From Ottowia sp. (GTDB taxonomy: Bacteria > Pseudomonadota > Gammaproteobacteria > Burkholderiales > Burkholderiaceae_C), in contig NZ_JADJCO010000003.1 of assembly GCF_016703145.1 (NCBI RefSeq), positions 1,380,001 through 1,444,000 on the forward strand: DNA of 64,000 nt, written 5' to 3'. A program made the translations under genes and the position numbers. A model generated the notes under the pieces. That model did not search any database, was not told where the DNA came from, and was given only the letters and a program-made list of their open reading frames with translations. Numbering within the stretch: position 1 is the first letter of the stretch; every line of letters begins with the position of its first letter. Positions 48,419 to 57,617 of this stretch are shown here, piece by piece.

Positions 48419-48808
48419 ATGGACCAGCCCGACGATGCCGCCTTCCAGGCCGGCCTGAAGACCCGCCGCCAGGTGATGGGCGACGACTTCGTCGACCGCG
48501 CCTTCGCCGCCGCCACCGACTTCACCACGCCGCTGCAGCACCACATCACCCGCAACGCCTGGGGCGACGTGTGGCAGCGGCCGGGGCTGGACCTGAAGAC
48601 GCGCAGCCTGGTCACCGTGGCCATGCTGACCGCGCTGGGTCACCAGCACGAGCTGAAGGGCCACGTGCGCGGCGCGCTGCGCAACGGCGCCAGCACGCAG
48701 GAGATCCAGGAGGTCCTGCTGCACGCCGGCATCTACTGCGGCGTGCCCTGCGCGGTGGAGGCGTTCCGCAGCGCGGCGGAGGTGGTGGACGGCGCGCCGC
48801 CGGCCTGA
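48419..48808 (+). CDS. 4-Carboxymuconolactone decarboxylase-like protein
   Basis: 129 residues. PcaC fold: DDFVDRAFAAATDFTTPLQHHITRNAWGDVWQRPGLDLKTRSLVTVAMLTALG (in parts), HELKGHVRGALRNGAS, and EVLLHAGIYCGVPCAVEAF. The conserved His/Cys pattern fits 4-carboxymuconolactone decarboxylase of the protocatechuate branch. Other pca genes are not in the window, so it may act on another lactone. scoAB nearby could form beta-ketoadipate:succinyl-CoA transferase or 3-oxoacid CoA-transferase. Confidence 0.82.
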   Translation: MDQPDDAAFQAGLKTRRQVMGDDFVDRAFAAATDFTTPLQHHITRNAWGDVWQRPGLDLKTRSLVTVAMLTALGHQHELKGHVRGALRNGASTQEIQEVLLHAGIYCGVPCAVEAFRSAAEVVDGAPPA

Positions 48809-48809
48809 T

Positions 48810-49391
48810 TCACAACCCGCCCGTCAGCCGCTGCACCAGCTCCGCCGTCGTGCCCGAGCGGTACTTGCGCATCAGCCGCGCGCGGTAGATCTCCACCGTG
48901 CGGTGGCTGATGCCCAGCACGCGGCCGATCTCCTTGCTGGTCAGGCCGCGCAGCAGTTGCGCGGCCACTTCGCGCTCGCGCGCGGTGAGCGGCGCCGCGA
49001 CGGGCCGGTGCGCGCTCAGGTCCTCGAAGGTCCAGATGCCCGCCGCGTGCGGCGCCTCGCGGTCGATGGCGCGGCCGGTGACGTGGCACCAGAAGGTTTC
49101 GCCCCGGCGCGGGCCGCCCACGCGCTTCATCACGCGGTTGTCGGCGTAGAGGCCGTGCGTGTTCAAGATCGGGGTGATGCGTGCGCCGGTGCGCTCGTAT
49201 TCGTCCGCGCTGGGGTACAGGATGCGGAAGCTCTGGCCGATCAGCTCCGCCGGCGTGGCGCCGAACATCTCGCACACGCGCTCGTTGCAGTCCATGATGC
49301 GGCGCTGCAGCGAGAGGATCAGCCCCACCGGCGCCAACTGGAAGGCCAGGCGGTAGTCGGGCGGGGCGGCGTTGGGAACAGGGATGACCAT
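48810..49391 (-). CDS. PAS-domain LuxR-type regulator
   Basis: 193 residues. A PAS-like sensor (about 10-125: FQLAPVGLILSLQRRIMDCNERVCEMFG, GQSFRILYPSADEY, FWCHVTGR) is followed by a LuxR helix-turn-helix (about 133-190: PLTAREREVAAQLLRGLTSKEIGRVLGISHRTVEIYRARL, in parts). No receiver phosphorylation site, so it should be controlled by a small molecule or redox at the PAS fold. Divergent from scoAB. A perfect inverted repeat at 49398-49423 lies between them and is its likely site. Confidence 0.88.
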   Translation of the reverse strand: MVIPVPNAAPPDYRLAFQLAPVGLILSLQRRIMDCNERVCEMFGATPAELIGQSFRILYPSADEYERTGARITPILNTHGLYADNRVMKRVGGPRRGETFWCHVTGRAIDREAPHAAGIWTFEDLSAHRPVAAPLTAREREVAAQLLRGLTSKEIGRVLGISHRTVEIYRARLMRKYRSGTTAELVQRLTGGL

Positions 49392-49397
49392 TACGAA

Positions 49398-49423
49398 ATA
49401 CTACGTAACCGAATACGTAGTAT
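49398..49423. promoter_or_regulatory. Perfect inverted repeat between the PAS-LuxR gene and scoA
   Basis: ATACTACGTA-ACCGAA-TACGTAGTAT: a 10-bp perfect palindrome, seven bases from the regulator's start codon and about 64 bases from scoA. Probable operator of the PAS-LuxR protein. Confidence 0.8.
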
Positions 49424-49486
49424 CGTCGTATCTTCCCGTTGCGACCATCCGTGCCGCGCCATTCACCACCTGAGGAGACAGATTCA

Positions 49487-50194
49487 GTGAACAAAATCTA
49501 CCCATCGGCCGCCGAGGCGCTGCAGGGCGTCGTCAAGGACGGCCAATTGCTGGCCGTCGGCGGCTTCGGCATCTGCGGTATCCCCGAGGCGCTGATCGAC
49601 GCGCTGAAGGGCAGCGGCGTCAAGGACCTGACCTGCATCTCCAACAACTGCGGCATCGACGGCTTCGGCCTGGGCAAGCTGCTGGATACGCGCCAGATCA
49701 AGAAGATGATCGCCAGCTACGTGGGCGAGAACAAGGAGTTCGAGCGCCAGTTCCTGGCCGGCGAGCTGGAACTGGAGTTCACCCCTCAGGGCACGCTGGC
49801 CGAAAAGCTGCGCGCCGGCGGCGCCGGCATTCCGGCCTTCTTCACCAAGACCGGCGTGGGCACCATCGTGGCCGACGGCAAGGAGCTGCGCGAGTTCGAC
49901 GGCGAGACCTACGTGATGGAGCGCTCGCTGGTGCCCGATGTGGCCCTGGTCAAGGCCGACGTGGCCGACAAGAGCGGCAACCTGCGCTTCAACCTGACGG
50001 CACGCAACTTCAACCCCGCCGCCGCCACGGCGGGCAAGGTGTGCATCGTCGAGGTGGAGAAGATCGTCGAGGTGGGCGAGATCGCCCCCGACGACATCCA
50101 CCTGCCCGGCATCTACGTGCACCGCATCGTGCTGAACGCCCACCCCGAAAAGCGCATCGAGAAGCGCACCATCACCGAGAAAGCAGGAGTCTGA
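49487..50194 (+). CDS. scoA: 3-Oxoacid CoA-transferase subunit A
   Basis: 235 residues from a GTG start at 49487, preceded by GAGGAG. Subunit A motif GGFGICGIPEALIDAL (about 23-38) and NNCGIDGFGLG, then GTLAEKLRAGGAGIPAFFT and NPAAATAGKVCIVEVE. With subunit B it moves CoA from succinyl-CoA to acetoacetate (or 3-oxoadipate). Followed by scoB after three bases. Regulated probably by the PAS-LuxR protein. Confidence 0.93.
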   Translation: MNKIYPSAAEALQGVVKDGQLLAVGGFGICGIPEALIDALKGSGVKDLTCISNNCGIDGFGLGKLLDTRQIKKMIASYVGENKEFERQFLAGELELEFTPQGTLAEKLRAGGAGIPAFFTKTGVGTIVADGKELREFDGETYVMERSLVPDVALVKADVADKSGNLRFNLTARNFNPAAATAGKVCIVEVEKIVEVGEIAPDDIHLPGIYVHRIVLNAHPEKRIEKRTITEKAGV

Positions 50195-50197
50195 CCC

Positions 50198-50836
50198 ATG
50201 CCTTGGACCCAAGACCAAATGGCCGCGCGCGCGGCGCAAGAACTGGAAGACGGCTTCTACGTCAACCTCGGCATCGGCATTCCCACGCTGGTGGCCAACC
50301 ACACCGGCACCAAGGAGGTGTGGCTGCAGTCCGAGAACGGCATGCTGGGCATCGGCCCCTTCCCGACCGAGGACCAGGTCGACCCGGACCTCATCAACGC
50401 CGGCAAGCAGACCGTCACCACGCTGCCCGGCTCGTCCATCTTCGGCAGCGACCAATCCTTCGCCATGATCCGCGGCGGCAAGATCAACCTGTCCATCCTG
50501 GGCGCCATGCAGGTCAGCGAAACGGGCGACCTGGCCAACTGGATGATCCCCGGCAAGATGGTCAAGGGCATGGGCGGCGCCATGGACCTGGTGGCCGGCG
50601 TCAAGCGCGTCATCGTGCTGATGGAGCACGTGGCCAAGAAGAAGGACGGCGGCATTGATTTGAAGATCCTGCCCAAGTGCACGCTGCCCCTCACCGGCGT
50701 TGGCGTGGTCAACCGCATCATCACCGACCTGGGCGTGTTCGACGTCACCGACAAGGGCCTGAAGGTGGTGGAACTGGCGCCGGGCGCGAGCTTTGACGAC
50801 GTGCAGGCCAAGACGGGCGCGACGCTGATCCAGTAA
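50198..50836 (+). CDS. scoB: 3-Oxoacid CoA-transferase subunit B
   Basis: 212 residues. Catalytic glutamate in SENGMLGIGPFP (about 45-56), and SSIFGSDQSFAMIRGGKINLSILGAMQV in the substrate-binding half; YVNLGIGIPTLV at the start. Forms the active transferase with ScoA. Followed after 107 bp by 3-hydroxybutyrate dehydrogenase, so the set turns 3-hydroxybutyrate into acetoacetyl-CoA. Confidence 0.93.
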   Translation: MPWTQDQMAARAAQELEDGFYVNLGIGIPTLVANHTGTKEVWLQSENGMLGIGPFPTEDQVDPDLINAGKQTVTTLPGSSIFGSDQSFAMIRGGKINLSILGAMQVSETGDLANWMIPGKMVKGMGGAMDLVAGVKRVIVLMEHVAKKKDGGIDLKILPKCTLPLTGVGVVNRIITDLGVFDVTDKGLKVVELAPGASFDDVQAKTGATLIQ

Positions 50837-50943
50837 GCCGGCGCATCCGAATGTGCTGAGTCAAACCAGGGCAGAGCCGGCGTGAATAAACGCTGCTCTG
50901 CTTTATTTTTTGTAGCCAACCAAACCAACAACGGAGATTCCCC

Positions 50944-51720
50944 ATGAGCTTTCTGCAAGGCAAGACCGCCCTCGTCACCGGCTCCACCAGCGGCATCGGC
51001 CTCGGCGTCGCCATCGAACTGGCCAAGCAGGGCGCCCACATCGTCATGAACGGCTTTGGCGACGTCGACGCACCGCGCAAGCAGATCGAGGCCACCGGCG
51101 CGAAGGTGGAATACCACGGCGCCGACATGAGCAAGGCTGGCGAGATCGAGGACATGATGAAGTTCGCCACCGCCAAGTTCGGCGGCGTGGACGTGCTGGT
51201 CAACAACGCCGGCATCCAGTACGTGGCCAACGTCGAGGACTTCCCGCCCGAGCGCTGGGACGCCATCATCGCCATCAACCTCAACTCGGCCTTCCACACC
51301 ACGCGCCTGGCGCTGCCCCACATGCGGCAAAAGAACTGGGGCCGCATCATCAACATCGCGTCGGCGCACGGCCTGGTGGCCTCGGCCGGCAAGAGCGCCT
51401 ACGTCGCGGCCAAGCACGGCATCGTGGGCCTGACCAAGACCGTCGCGCTGGAGACGGCCACCACCGGCATCACCTGCAACGCCATCTGCCCCGGCTGGGT
51501 GCTGACGCCGCTGGTGCAAAAGCAGATCGACGACCGCGCCGCGCGCGAGAACATTTCCGTGGCGCAGGCCACCAAGGAAATGCTGCAGGAGAAGGAGCCT
51601 TCGCTGCAGTTCACCACGCCTGAGCAGTTGGGCGGCATGGCCGTGTTCTTCTGCTCGCCGGCGGCCGACAACGTGCGTGGCCAGGCCTGGGCGCACGATG
51701 GCGGGTGGACGGCGCAGTAG
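50944..51720 (+). CDS. 3-Hydroxybutyrate dehydrogenase
   Basis: 258 residues; classical SDR of the BdhA type: TGSTSGIG (13-20), NNAG (about 90-93), SAHGLVASAGKSAYVAAKHG (catalytic Ser, Tyr, Lys; about 140-159), LVQKQID and the QFTTPEQLGGMAVFFCS end. Oxidises 3-hydroxybutyrate with NAD+ to acetoacetate in the cytosol. Sits behind scoAB on the same strand, probably in one operon. Confidence 0.93.
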   Translation: MSFLQGKTALVTGSTSGIGLGVAIELAKQGAHIVMNGFGDVDAPRKQIEATGAKVEYHGADMSKAGEIEDMMKFATAKFGGVDVLVNNAGIQYVANVEDFPPERWDAIIAINLNSAFHTTRLALPHMRQKNWGRIINIASAHGLVASAGKSAYVAAKHGIVGLTKTVALETATTGITCNAICPGWVLTPLVQKQIDDRAARENISVAQATKEMLQEKEPSLQFTTPEQLGGMAVFFCSPAADNVRGQAWAHDGGWTAQ

Positions 51721-51721
51721 T

Positions 51722-51790
51722 GGAGATTTGAAGGGAAATGCGCCTCTAGCCTATATCGCTGTTGCGCTTAAAGCTATTAATAAAATAGCA
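51722..51790 (-). repeat. Dispersed repeat family 2 copy at the TruC-like gene 3' end
   Basis: Minus strand: TTTTATTAATAGCTTTAAGC, GCAACAGCGATATAGGCTAG, AGGCGCATTTCCCTTCAAA. It supplies the last codons and TAA of the pseudouridine synthase gene and fills the gap to the 3-hydroxybutyrate dehydrogenase gene. Confidence 0.7.
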
Positions 51791-52499
51791 TTGATCGAGG
51801 CCCGCCACCGCGGTCCCAGGCCGCCCAGCCCGCATCCAGTGGCGCGCGGATCGTCAGCCACTCGCCGCTCGCGGGGTGCGGCAGCCGCAGGGCGCAGGCG
51901 TGCAGCCACAGCCGCTGCACGCCCAGCCACGCCGCCAGCGCTCGGTTCAGCGGCCCCTTGCCGTGCGTGGCGTCGCCGATGATGGGGTGGGCGATGTGCT
52001 TCATGTGGCGGCGCAACTGGTGGCGCCGGCCCGTCTCCGGTGTCAGTTCGACCAGGGCGCAGCGGGTTTGCGCGAAGGCGCCGTGGGCCACCGGCAGTTC
52101 CAGGCGCGCCAGGGTGCGCCAGCGCGTGCGCGCGGACTGCGCGGGCAGGGCGCGCGTGCCGCGCGCGTCGTCCGGCAGGCGGGTGAGTGCGTGGTCGACC
52201 AGGCCCGCGTCCGCCGGCCAGCCGCGCACCACGGCGCGGTAGGTCTTGGCCACGCCCTGGCCGCAGTCGAAGCGCGCGCCCAGCGCGCCGGCGGTGGCCG
52301 CATCCAGCGCGAACAGCAGCACGCCGCTGGTGCCCTTGTCCAGCCGGTGCGCGGGCCATACCGGGTGGCCCAATTGGTCGCGCAGCAGTTGCAGGGCGAA
52401 GCGCGTTTCGCCCGCGTCCAGGCCCGTGCGGTGCACCAGCAGGCCGGCGGGCTTGTCCACGGCGATCAGGTGCGCGTCTTGGTACAAAATCGGGAGCAT
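51777..52499 (-). CDS. RluA-family pseudouridine synthase (TruC-like)
   Basis: 240 residues from the ATG at 52499. The catalytic motif HRLDKGTSGVLLFA (about 58-71) holds the active Asp, with VDKPAGLLVHRTG and ETGRRHQLRRHMKHIAHPIIGD. Length and layout fit tRNA pseudouridine-65 synthase TruC. Its start codon overlaps that of yaaA on the other strand (CATG); a TTG at 52523 is the alternative. The C-terminal SMLFY is repeat-encoded. Confidence 0.87.
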   Translation of the reverse strand: MLPILYQDAHLIAVDKPAGLLVHRTGLDAGETRFALQLLRDQLGHPVWPAHRLDKGTSGVLLFALDAATAGALGARFDCGQGVAKTYRAVVRGWPADAGLVDHALTRLPDDARGTRALPAQSARTRWRTLARLELPVAHGAFAQTRCALVELTPETGRRHQLRRHMKHIAHPIIGDATHGKGPLNRALAAWLGVQRLWLHACALRLPHPASGEWLTIRAPLDAGWAAWDRGGGPRSMLFY

Positions 52500-53283
52500 G
52501 CTGTTTGTATTGTCCCCGGCCAAGGCGCTGGATTACGACACGCCGGTGCCGACGGATCTGCCGCACACGCTGCCGGTGTTCGGCCCGCGCGCCGCCGAGC
52601 TGGTGGGCGTGCTGCGCGAGAAGTCACCCGAGCAGGTGGCCGGGCTGATGCGCCTGTCCGACGCGCTCGCCGGCCTGAACGTGGCGCGCTACGCCGCCTG
52701 GCGCCCGCGCCACACCGCCCGCAACGCCCGGCAGGCGGTGCTGGCCTTCGATGGCGACGTGTACGGCGGCCTGCAGGCCAGGACGCTCAAGCCCGCGCAA
52801 CTGCAGTGGCTGCAGCAGCACCTGTGCATTCTGAGCGGCCTGTACGGCGTGCTGCGCCCGCTGGACCGCATGCAGCCCTACCGCCTGGAAATGGGCACGG
52901 CGCTGAAGACGGCCGGGGGCGCCAACCTGTACCAGTTCTGGGGCCCGCGCATTGCCGACTATCTGAACCAGCGGCTGGCGCAGCAGCGAGCGCCGGTGCT
53001 CATCAACCTGGCGTCGCAGGAATACTTCAAGTCGGTCGATCGCAAGGTGCTGAAGGGCCGCGTGATCGACTGCGTGTTCGAGGACTACAAGGGCGGCTAC
53101 AAGGTCATCAGTTTTTTTGCCAAGCGCGCGCGGGGGCTGATGATGCGCTGGGCCGCGCTGCACCAGGCGGGCACGCCGGCGCGCCTGCAGGGCTTCGATC
53201 TGGACGGCTACGCCTTCGCGCCGGCCGCCAGCGCGCCGGACCGGCTGGTGTTCCGCCGCAAGACCAGCGGGGCCGTGGCATGA
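52498..53283 (+). CDS. yaaA: Peroxide stress protein YaaA
   Basis: 261 residues starting MLFVLSPAKALDYDTPVPT, the usual YaaA start, behind GGGAG. Conserved FDGDVYGGLQA, LSGLYGVLRPLDRMQPYRLEMGT (in parts), NLASQEYFKSVD and FFAKRARGLMMRW. Lowers free iron during peroxide stress and binds DNA. Overlaps the next gene by ATGA. Confidence 0.93.
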   Translation: MLFVLSPAKALDYDTPVPTDLPHTLPVFGPRAAELVGVLREKSPEQVAGLMRLSDALAGLNVARYAAWRPRHTARNARQAVLAFDGDVYGGLQARTLKPAQLQWLQQHLCILSGLYGVLRPLDRMQPYRLEMGTALKTAGGANLYQFWGPRIADYLNQRLAQQRAPVLINLASQEYFKSVDRKVLKGRVIDCVFEDYKGGYKVISFFAKRARGLMMRWAALHQAGTPARLQGFDLDGYAFAPAASAPDRLVFRRKTSGAVA

Positions 53284-54128
53284 CCCAGCAGATCACCCCC
53301 GAATTGCGCCAATGGATCGTCGAGCAGGCGCAGGCCGGCCACAGTGCCGAGTCGGTGTTGCAGTCGATGAAGGCGTCCGGCTGGGACGAGGACGTGGCCA
53401 TCGACGCCATGGAAACCACCTTGCGCGGCCACCTGGATGAGCAGGCCGCCGCGCAGGGCCTGCCGCCCGCCGTGCCGGTGCCCGAGCCCCGGCTCGCCGA
53501 CTCTCCCCTGTACCTGGACGGGGGCGACCGCCGCGTTGCCGTGCTGGGCGTGATGGCGGCGCCGCGCATCGTGGTGTTCGGCGGCCTGCTGTCCGACGAC
53601 GAGTGCGACGCGCTGATCGCCGCCGCGCGGCCGCGCATGAGCCGATCGCTCACCGTCGCCACCCGCACCGGCGGCGAGGAGGTCAACGACGACCGCACCA
53701 GCCAGGGCATGTTCTTCCAGCGGGGCGAGGGCGAGCTGATCCAGCGCATCGAGGCGCGCATCGCCCGCCTCGTCAACTGGCCGGTCGAGAACGGCGAGGG
53801 CCTCCAGGTGCTGCAGTACGTGCCGGGCACCGAGTACAAGCCGCACTACGACTACTTCGATCCCGGCGAGCTCGGCACGCCCACCATCCTCAAGCGCGGC
53901 GGCCAGCGCGTGGGCACCTTGGTGATGTACCTGAACGAGCCGGAGAAGGGCGGCGGCACCACCTTCCCCGACGTGCGTCTGGAAGTGGCGCCCAAGCGCG
54001 GCCACGCGGTGTTCTTCAGCTACGAGCGCCCGCACCCCGGCACCCGCACGCTGCACGGCGGCGCGCCCGTGATCGCGGGCGAGAAATGGATCGCCACCAA
54101 GTGGCTGCGCGAAGGCGAGTTTCGCTGA
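53280..54128 (+). CDS. Prolyl 4-hydroxylase-like 2-oxoglutarate/Fe(II) oxygenase
   Basis: 282 residues. The jelly-roll iron site H189-x-D191 (YKPHYDYFDP) and the distal His in TRTLHGGAPV (H259); the 2-oxoglutarate Lys in AGEKWIATKW (K269). YLNEPEKGGGTTFPD is the characteristic P4H loop. The first about 60 residues form a small helical N-terminal domain. Probably hydroxylates a protein proline, possibly on EF-Tu or surface proteins. Coupled to yaaA by ATGA. Confidence 0.88.
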   Translation: MTQQITPELRQWIVEQAQAGHSAESVLQSMKASGWDEDVAIDAMETTLRGHLDEQAAAQGLPPAVPVPEPRLADSPLYLDGGDRRVAVLGVMAAPRIVVFGGLLSDDECDALIAAARPRMSRSLTVATRTGGEEVNDDRTSQGMFFQRGEGELIQRIEARIARLVNWPVENGEGLQVLQYVPGTEYKPHYDYFDPGELGTPTILKRGGQRVGTLVMYLNEPEKGGGTTFPDVRLEVAPKRGHAVFFSYERPHPGTRTLHGGAPVIAGEKWIATKWLREGEFR

Positions 54129-54139
54129 GGCGGGATTCG

Positions 54140-54196
54140 AGGATTCCAAACCAGAACGGCCGCTGGCCGGTACCAATAAAAGACATTCAGCTATGA
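54140..54196 (-). repeat. Possible dispersed repeat family 2 copy
   Basis: Minus strand ATAGCTGAATGTCTTTTATT, then CCGGCCAGCGGCCG and GGTTTGGAAT keep the family order but are diverged. It overlaps the start codon of the next gene. Confidence 0.4.
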
Positions 54197-55089
54197 AAAT
54201 ACAAGCAAACGGCATTTCCATCGAGGTCGAGGACACGGGCGGCGACGGCCCCGTCGTGATGCTGGTCATGGGCCTGGGCATGCAGCTCACGGCCTGGCCG
54301 CCGTCGCTGGTGCAGGCGCTGGTGGAGGCCGGCTACCGCGTGATCCGCCACGACAACCGTGACGCCGGCCTGTCGCAGTACTTCGACGAGCTGAAGGTGC
54401 CCAGCCTGGCGTGGACCCTGCTGCGCCACCGGCTGGGCAGGACGCCGCGCTCGCCCTACGCCGTGGGCGACATGGCGCTGGATGCGTGGGGCGTGCTGGA
54501 CGCGCTGGGCGTGCGGCGCGCGCACGTGGTCGGCGCCAGCATGGGCGGCATGATCGCGCAGCGCATGGCCATCGCCGCGCCCGAGCGCACGCTGACCCTG
54601 ACCAGCATCATGAGCAGCAGCGGCGCGCGCGACCTGCCCGCGCCGCGCGCGGACGTGACCCGCGCGCTGCTGTCGCGCCCGCGCTCCAAGGACCTGCAGG
54701 TGGTGCTGGACTACTACGTGGACTTCTTCCGCGCCATCGGCGGGCCCGGGTTCCCGATTCCCGAAGCCGAGTTGCGCGCGCGCCTGACCATCTCGCTGCA
54801 GCGCGCCTACCACCCCCAGGGCGTGCAGCGGCAGATGCTGGCCATCCTGGCCGACACCACGCGCCCCGACAAGCTGCAGCGCATCACCGCCCCCACGCTG
54901 GTGATCCATGGCCGCGACGACCCCTTCGTGCGCCTGCCCTGCGGCGAGGACACCGCGCGGCGCATTCCCGGCGCGCGCCTGTGGGTCATCGACGGCATGG
55001 GCCACGACATGCCCCCCGGCGTGGTGGAGTGCATGCTGCCGCCGATGCTGGAGCACTTCGCGGGCGCGCAGCAGCGCGCCGCGGCATGA
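54193..55089 (+). CDS. Alpha/beta-fold hydrolase
   Basis: 298 residues. Nucleophile S116 in VVGASMGGM, Asp in VIHGRDDPFV (about 240), His in GMGHDMPPG (about 273). VIRHDNRDAGLSQYF is the strand-3 and loop seen in the haloperoxidase/lactonase-type subgroup. The start codon follows a weak family-2 repeat with no Shine-Dalgarno. Ends overlapping queF (ATGA). Confidence 0.85.
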   Translation: MKIQANGISIEVEDTGGDGPVVMLVMGLGMQLTAWPPSLVQALVEAGYRVIRHDNRDAGLSQYFDELKVPSLAWTLLRHRLGRTPRSPYAVGDMALDAWGVLDALGVRRAHVVGASMGGMIAQRMAIAAPERTLTLTSIMSSSGARDLPAPRADVTRALLSRPRSKDLQVVLDYYVDFFRAIGGPGFPIPEAELRARLTISLQRAYHPQGVQRQMLAILADTTRPDKLQRITAPTLVIHGRDDPFVRLPCGEDTARRIPGARLWVIDGMGHDMPPGVVECMLPPMLEHFAGAQQRAAA

Positions 55090-56042
55090 GCTCGACGCCC
55101 GAAGGCGCACCCGAGCGGCCGCCCGGCCGCCCGAAGGCGGCGAGCGCCCCTTCGGGGGGCAGCGAACCACGCGAAGCGGGGAGCGTGGGGGCAGGTTTCG
55201 GCACCCCCGAGGGCAGCGCGCTCGGCAAGGCCAGCACCTACCCGGAGCAGTATGACCCGGCGCTGCTTTACCCGATCCCGCGCGCGCCGCAGCGCCAGCG
55301 CCTTGGCATCACGGGGCAGCCGCGCTTCTTCGGCGCCGACCTGTGGACGGCCTACGAGCTGTCGTGGCTGGGCCCGCGCGGCAAGCCGCAACTGGCCATC
55401 GCCCACGTCATGGTGCCGTGCGAGAGCACGCACATCGTCGAGAGCAAGTCCTTCAAGCTGTACCTGAACAGCTTCAGCGGCACGCGCCTGGCCGACGCGC
55501 AGGAGGTGCAGCGCCGCATCCAGGCCGACGTCAGCGCCGCCCTGTGGCAGGGCGGGCCGGTGCGCGCCAGCGCCAGCGTGCGCCTGATCGCGCCCGAGGA
55601 CTTCGACCGCGAGCCGATCCACGAGCTGGACGGGCTCAACCTCGACCGCCTGGACATCGAGTGCACCCACGATCAGCCCGCGCCCGAGCTGCTGACGGCC
55701 GCCTTTGACGAGCAGCCTGTCGAGGAAACCCTGGCCAGCCGTCTGCTCAAGAGCAACTGCCCCGTCACCGGCCAGCCCGACTGGGGCAGCGTGCGGATCC
55801 GCTACGCCGGCCCGCAGATCGAGCAGGGCGGCCTGCTGCGCTACATCGTCAGCTTCCGCCGCCACGACGACTTCCACGAGCACTGCGTCGAACGCATCTT
55901 CACCGACCTGTGGGAGCGCTGCCGCCCCGTCAAGCTGACGGTGTACGCGCGCTACACGCGCCGCGGCGGGCTGGACATCAACCCCTACCGCACCAGCCAC
56001 CCCGGCCCCGTGCCCGCCAACGTGCGCACCGCACGGCAATGA
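55086..56042 (+). CDS. queF: NADPH-dependent 7-cyano-7-deazaguanine reductase, long form
   Basis: 318 residues; the E. coli enzyme has 282. From residue 46 the match to the two-domain YqcD/QueF form is good: LGKASTYPEQYDPALLYPIPR, ESKSFKLYLNSF (NADPH motif, about 118-129), catalytic Cys in SNCPVTGQPDWGSV, and FHEHCVERIF. Makes preQ1 from preQ0 for queuosine. Residues 5-45 are a Pro/Gly/Ser-rich extension encoded by a family-1 repeat. Confidence 0.95.
   Translation: MSSTPEGAPERPPGRPKAASAPSGGSEPREAGSVGAGFGTPEGSALGKASTYPEQYDPALLYPIPRAPQRQRLGITGQPRFFGADLWTAYELSWLGPRGKPQLAIAHVMVPCESTHIVESKSFKLYLNSFSGTRLADAQEVQRRIQADVSAALWQGGPVRASASVRLIAPEDFDREPIHELDGLNLDRLDIECTHDQPAPELLTAAFDEQPVEETLASRLLKSNCPVTGQPDWGSVRIRYAGPQIEQGGLLRYIVSFRRHDDFHEHCVERIFTDLWERCRPVKLTVYARYTRRGGLDINPYRTSHPGPVPANVRTARQ
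55106..55196 (+). repeat. Dispersed repeat family 1, in-frame copy in queF
   Basis: Core 55141-55194: AGCGCCCCTTCGGGGGGCAG, CGAACCACGCGAAGCGGGGA, GCGTGGGGG. Preceded by a CGGCCGCCCGGCCG palindromic block. Read as SAPSGGSEPREAG, in the same frame as the gcvT copy. Confidence 0.85.
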
Positions 56043-56067
56043 ACACGATCCTTCAGGAAAGCCCCTC

Positions 56068-57429
<1,362 letters not shown>

Positions 57430-57460
57430 CGGCGCCGGCGGTTCGGCGCTCGGGCCCCGT

Positions 57461-57518
57461 TTTCAAGCGTTTTTGGCTTGCGGCCCGCACCCAGAATGCG
57501 CTATACGCTATTAAAATT
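57461..57518 (-). repeat. Dispersed repeat family 2 copy
   Basis: Minus strand: AATTTTAATAGCGTATAGCG, CATTCTGGGTGCGGGCCGC, AAGCCAAAAACGCTTGAAA. It lies behind glmM; its TTTTCAAGCG end resembles the ettA-leader copy. The rest of 57430-57617 holds no gene. Confidence 0.7.
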
Positions 57519-57617
57519 GCAGTAACCGGCGACCCCGGCCCGCTGGCGCGTCGGCACTACGGGGCAGCGGCAGGCGGCTGTACCATCAGCCGGGTTTCAA
57601 TCTGGAGGAGACGCCCC

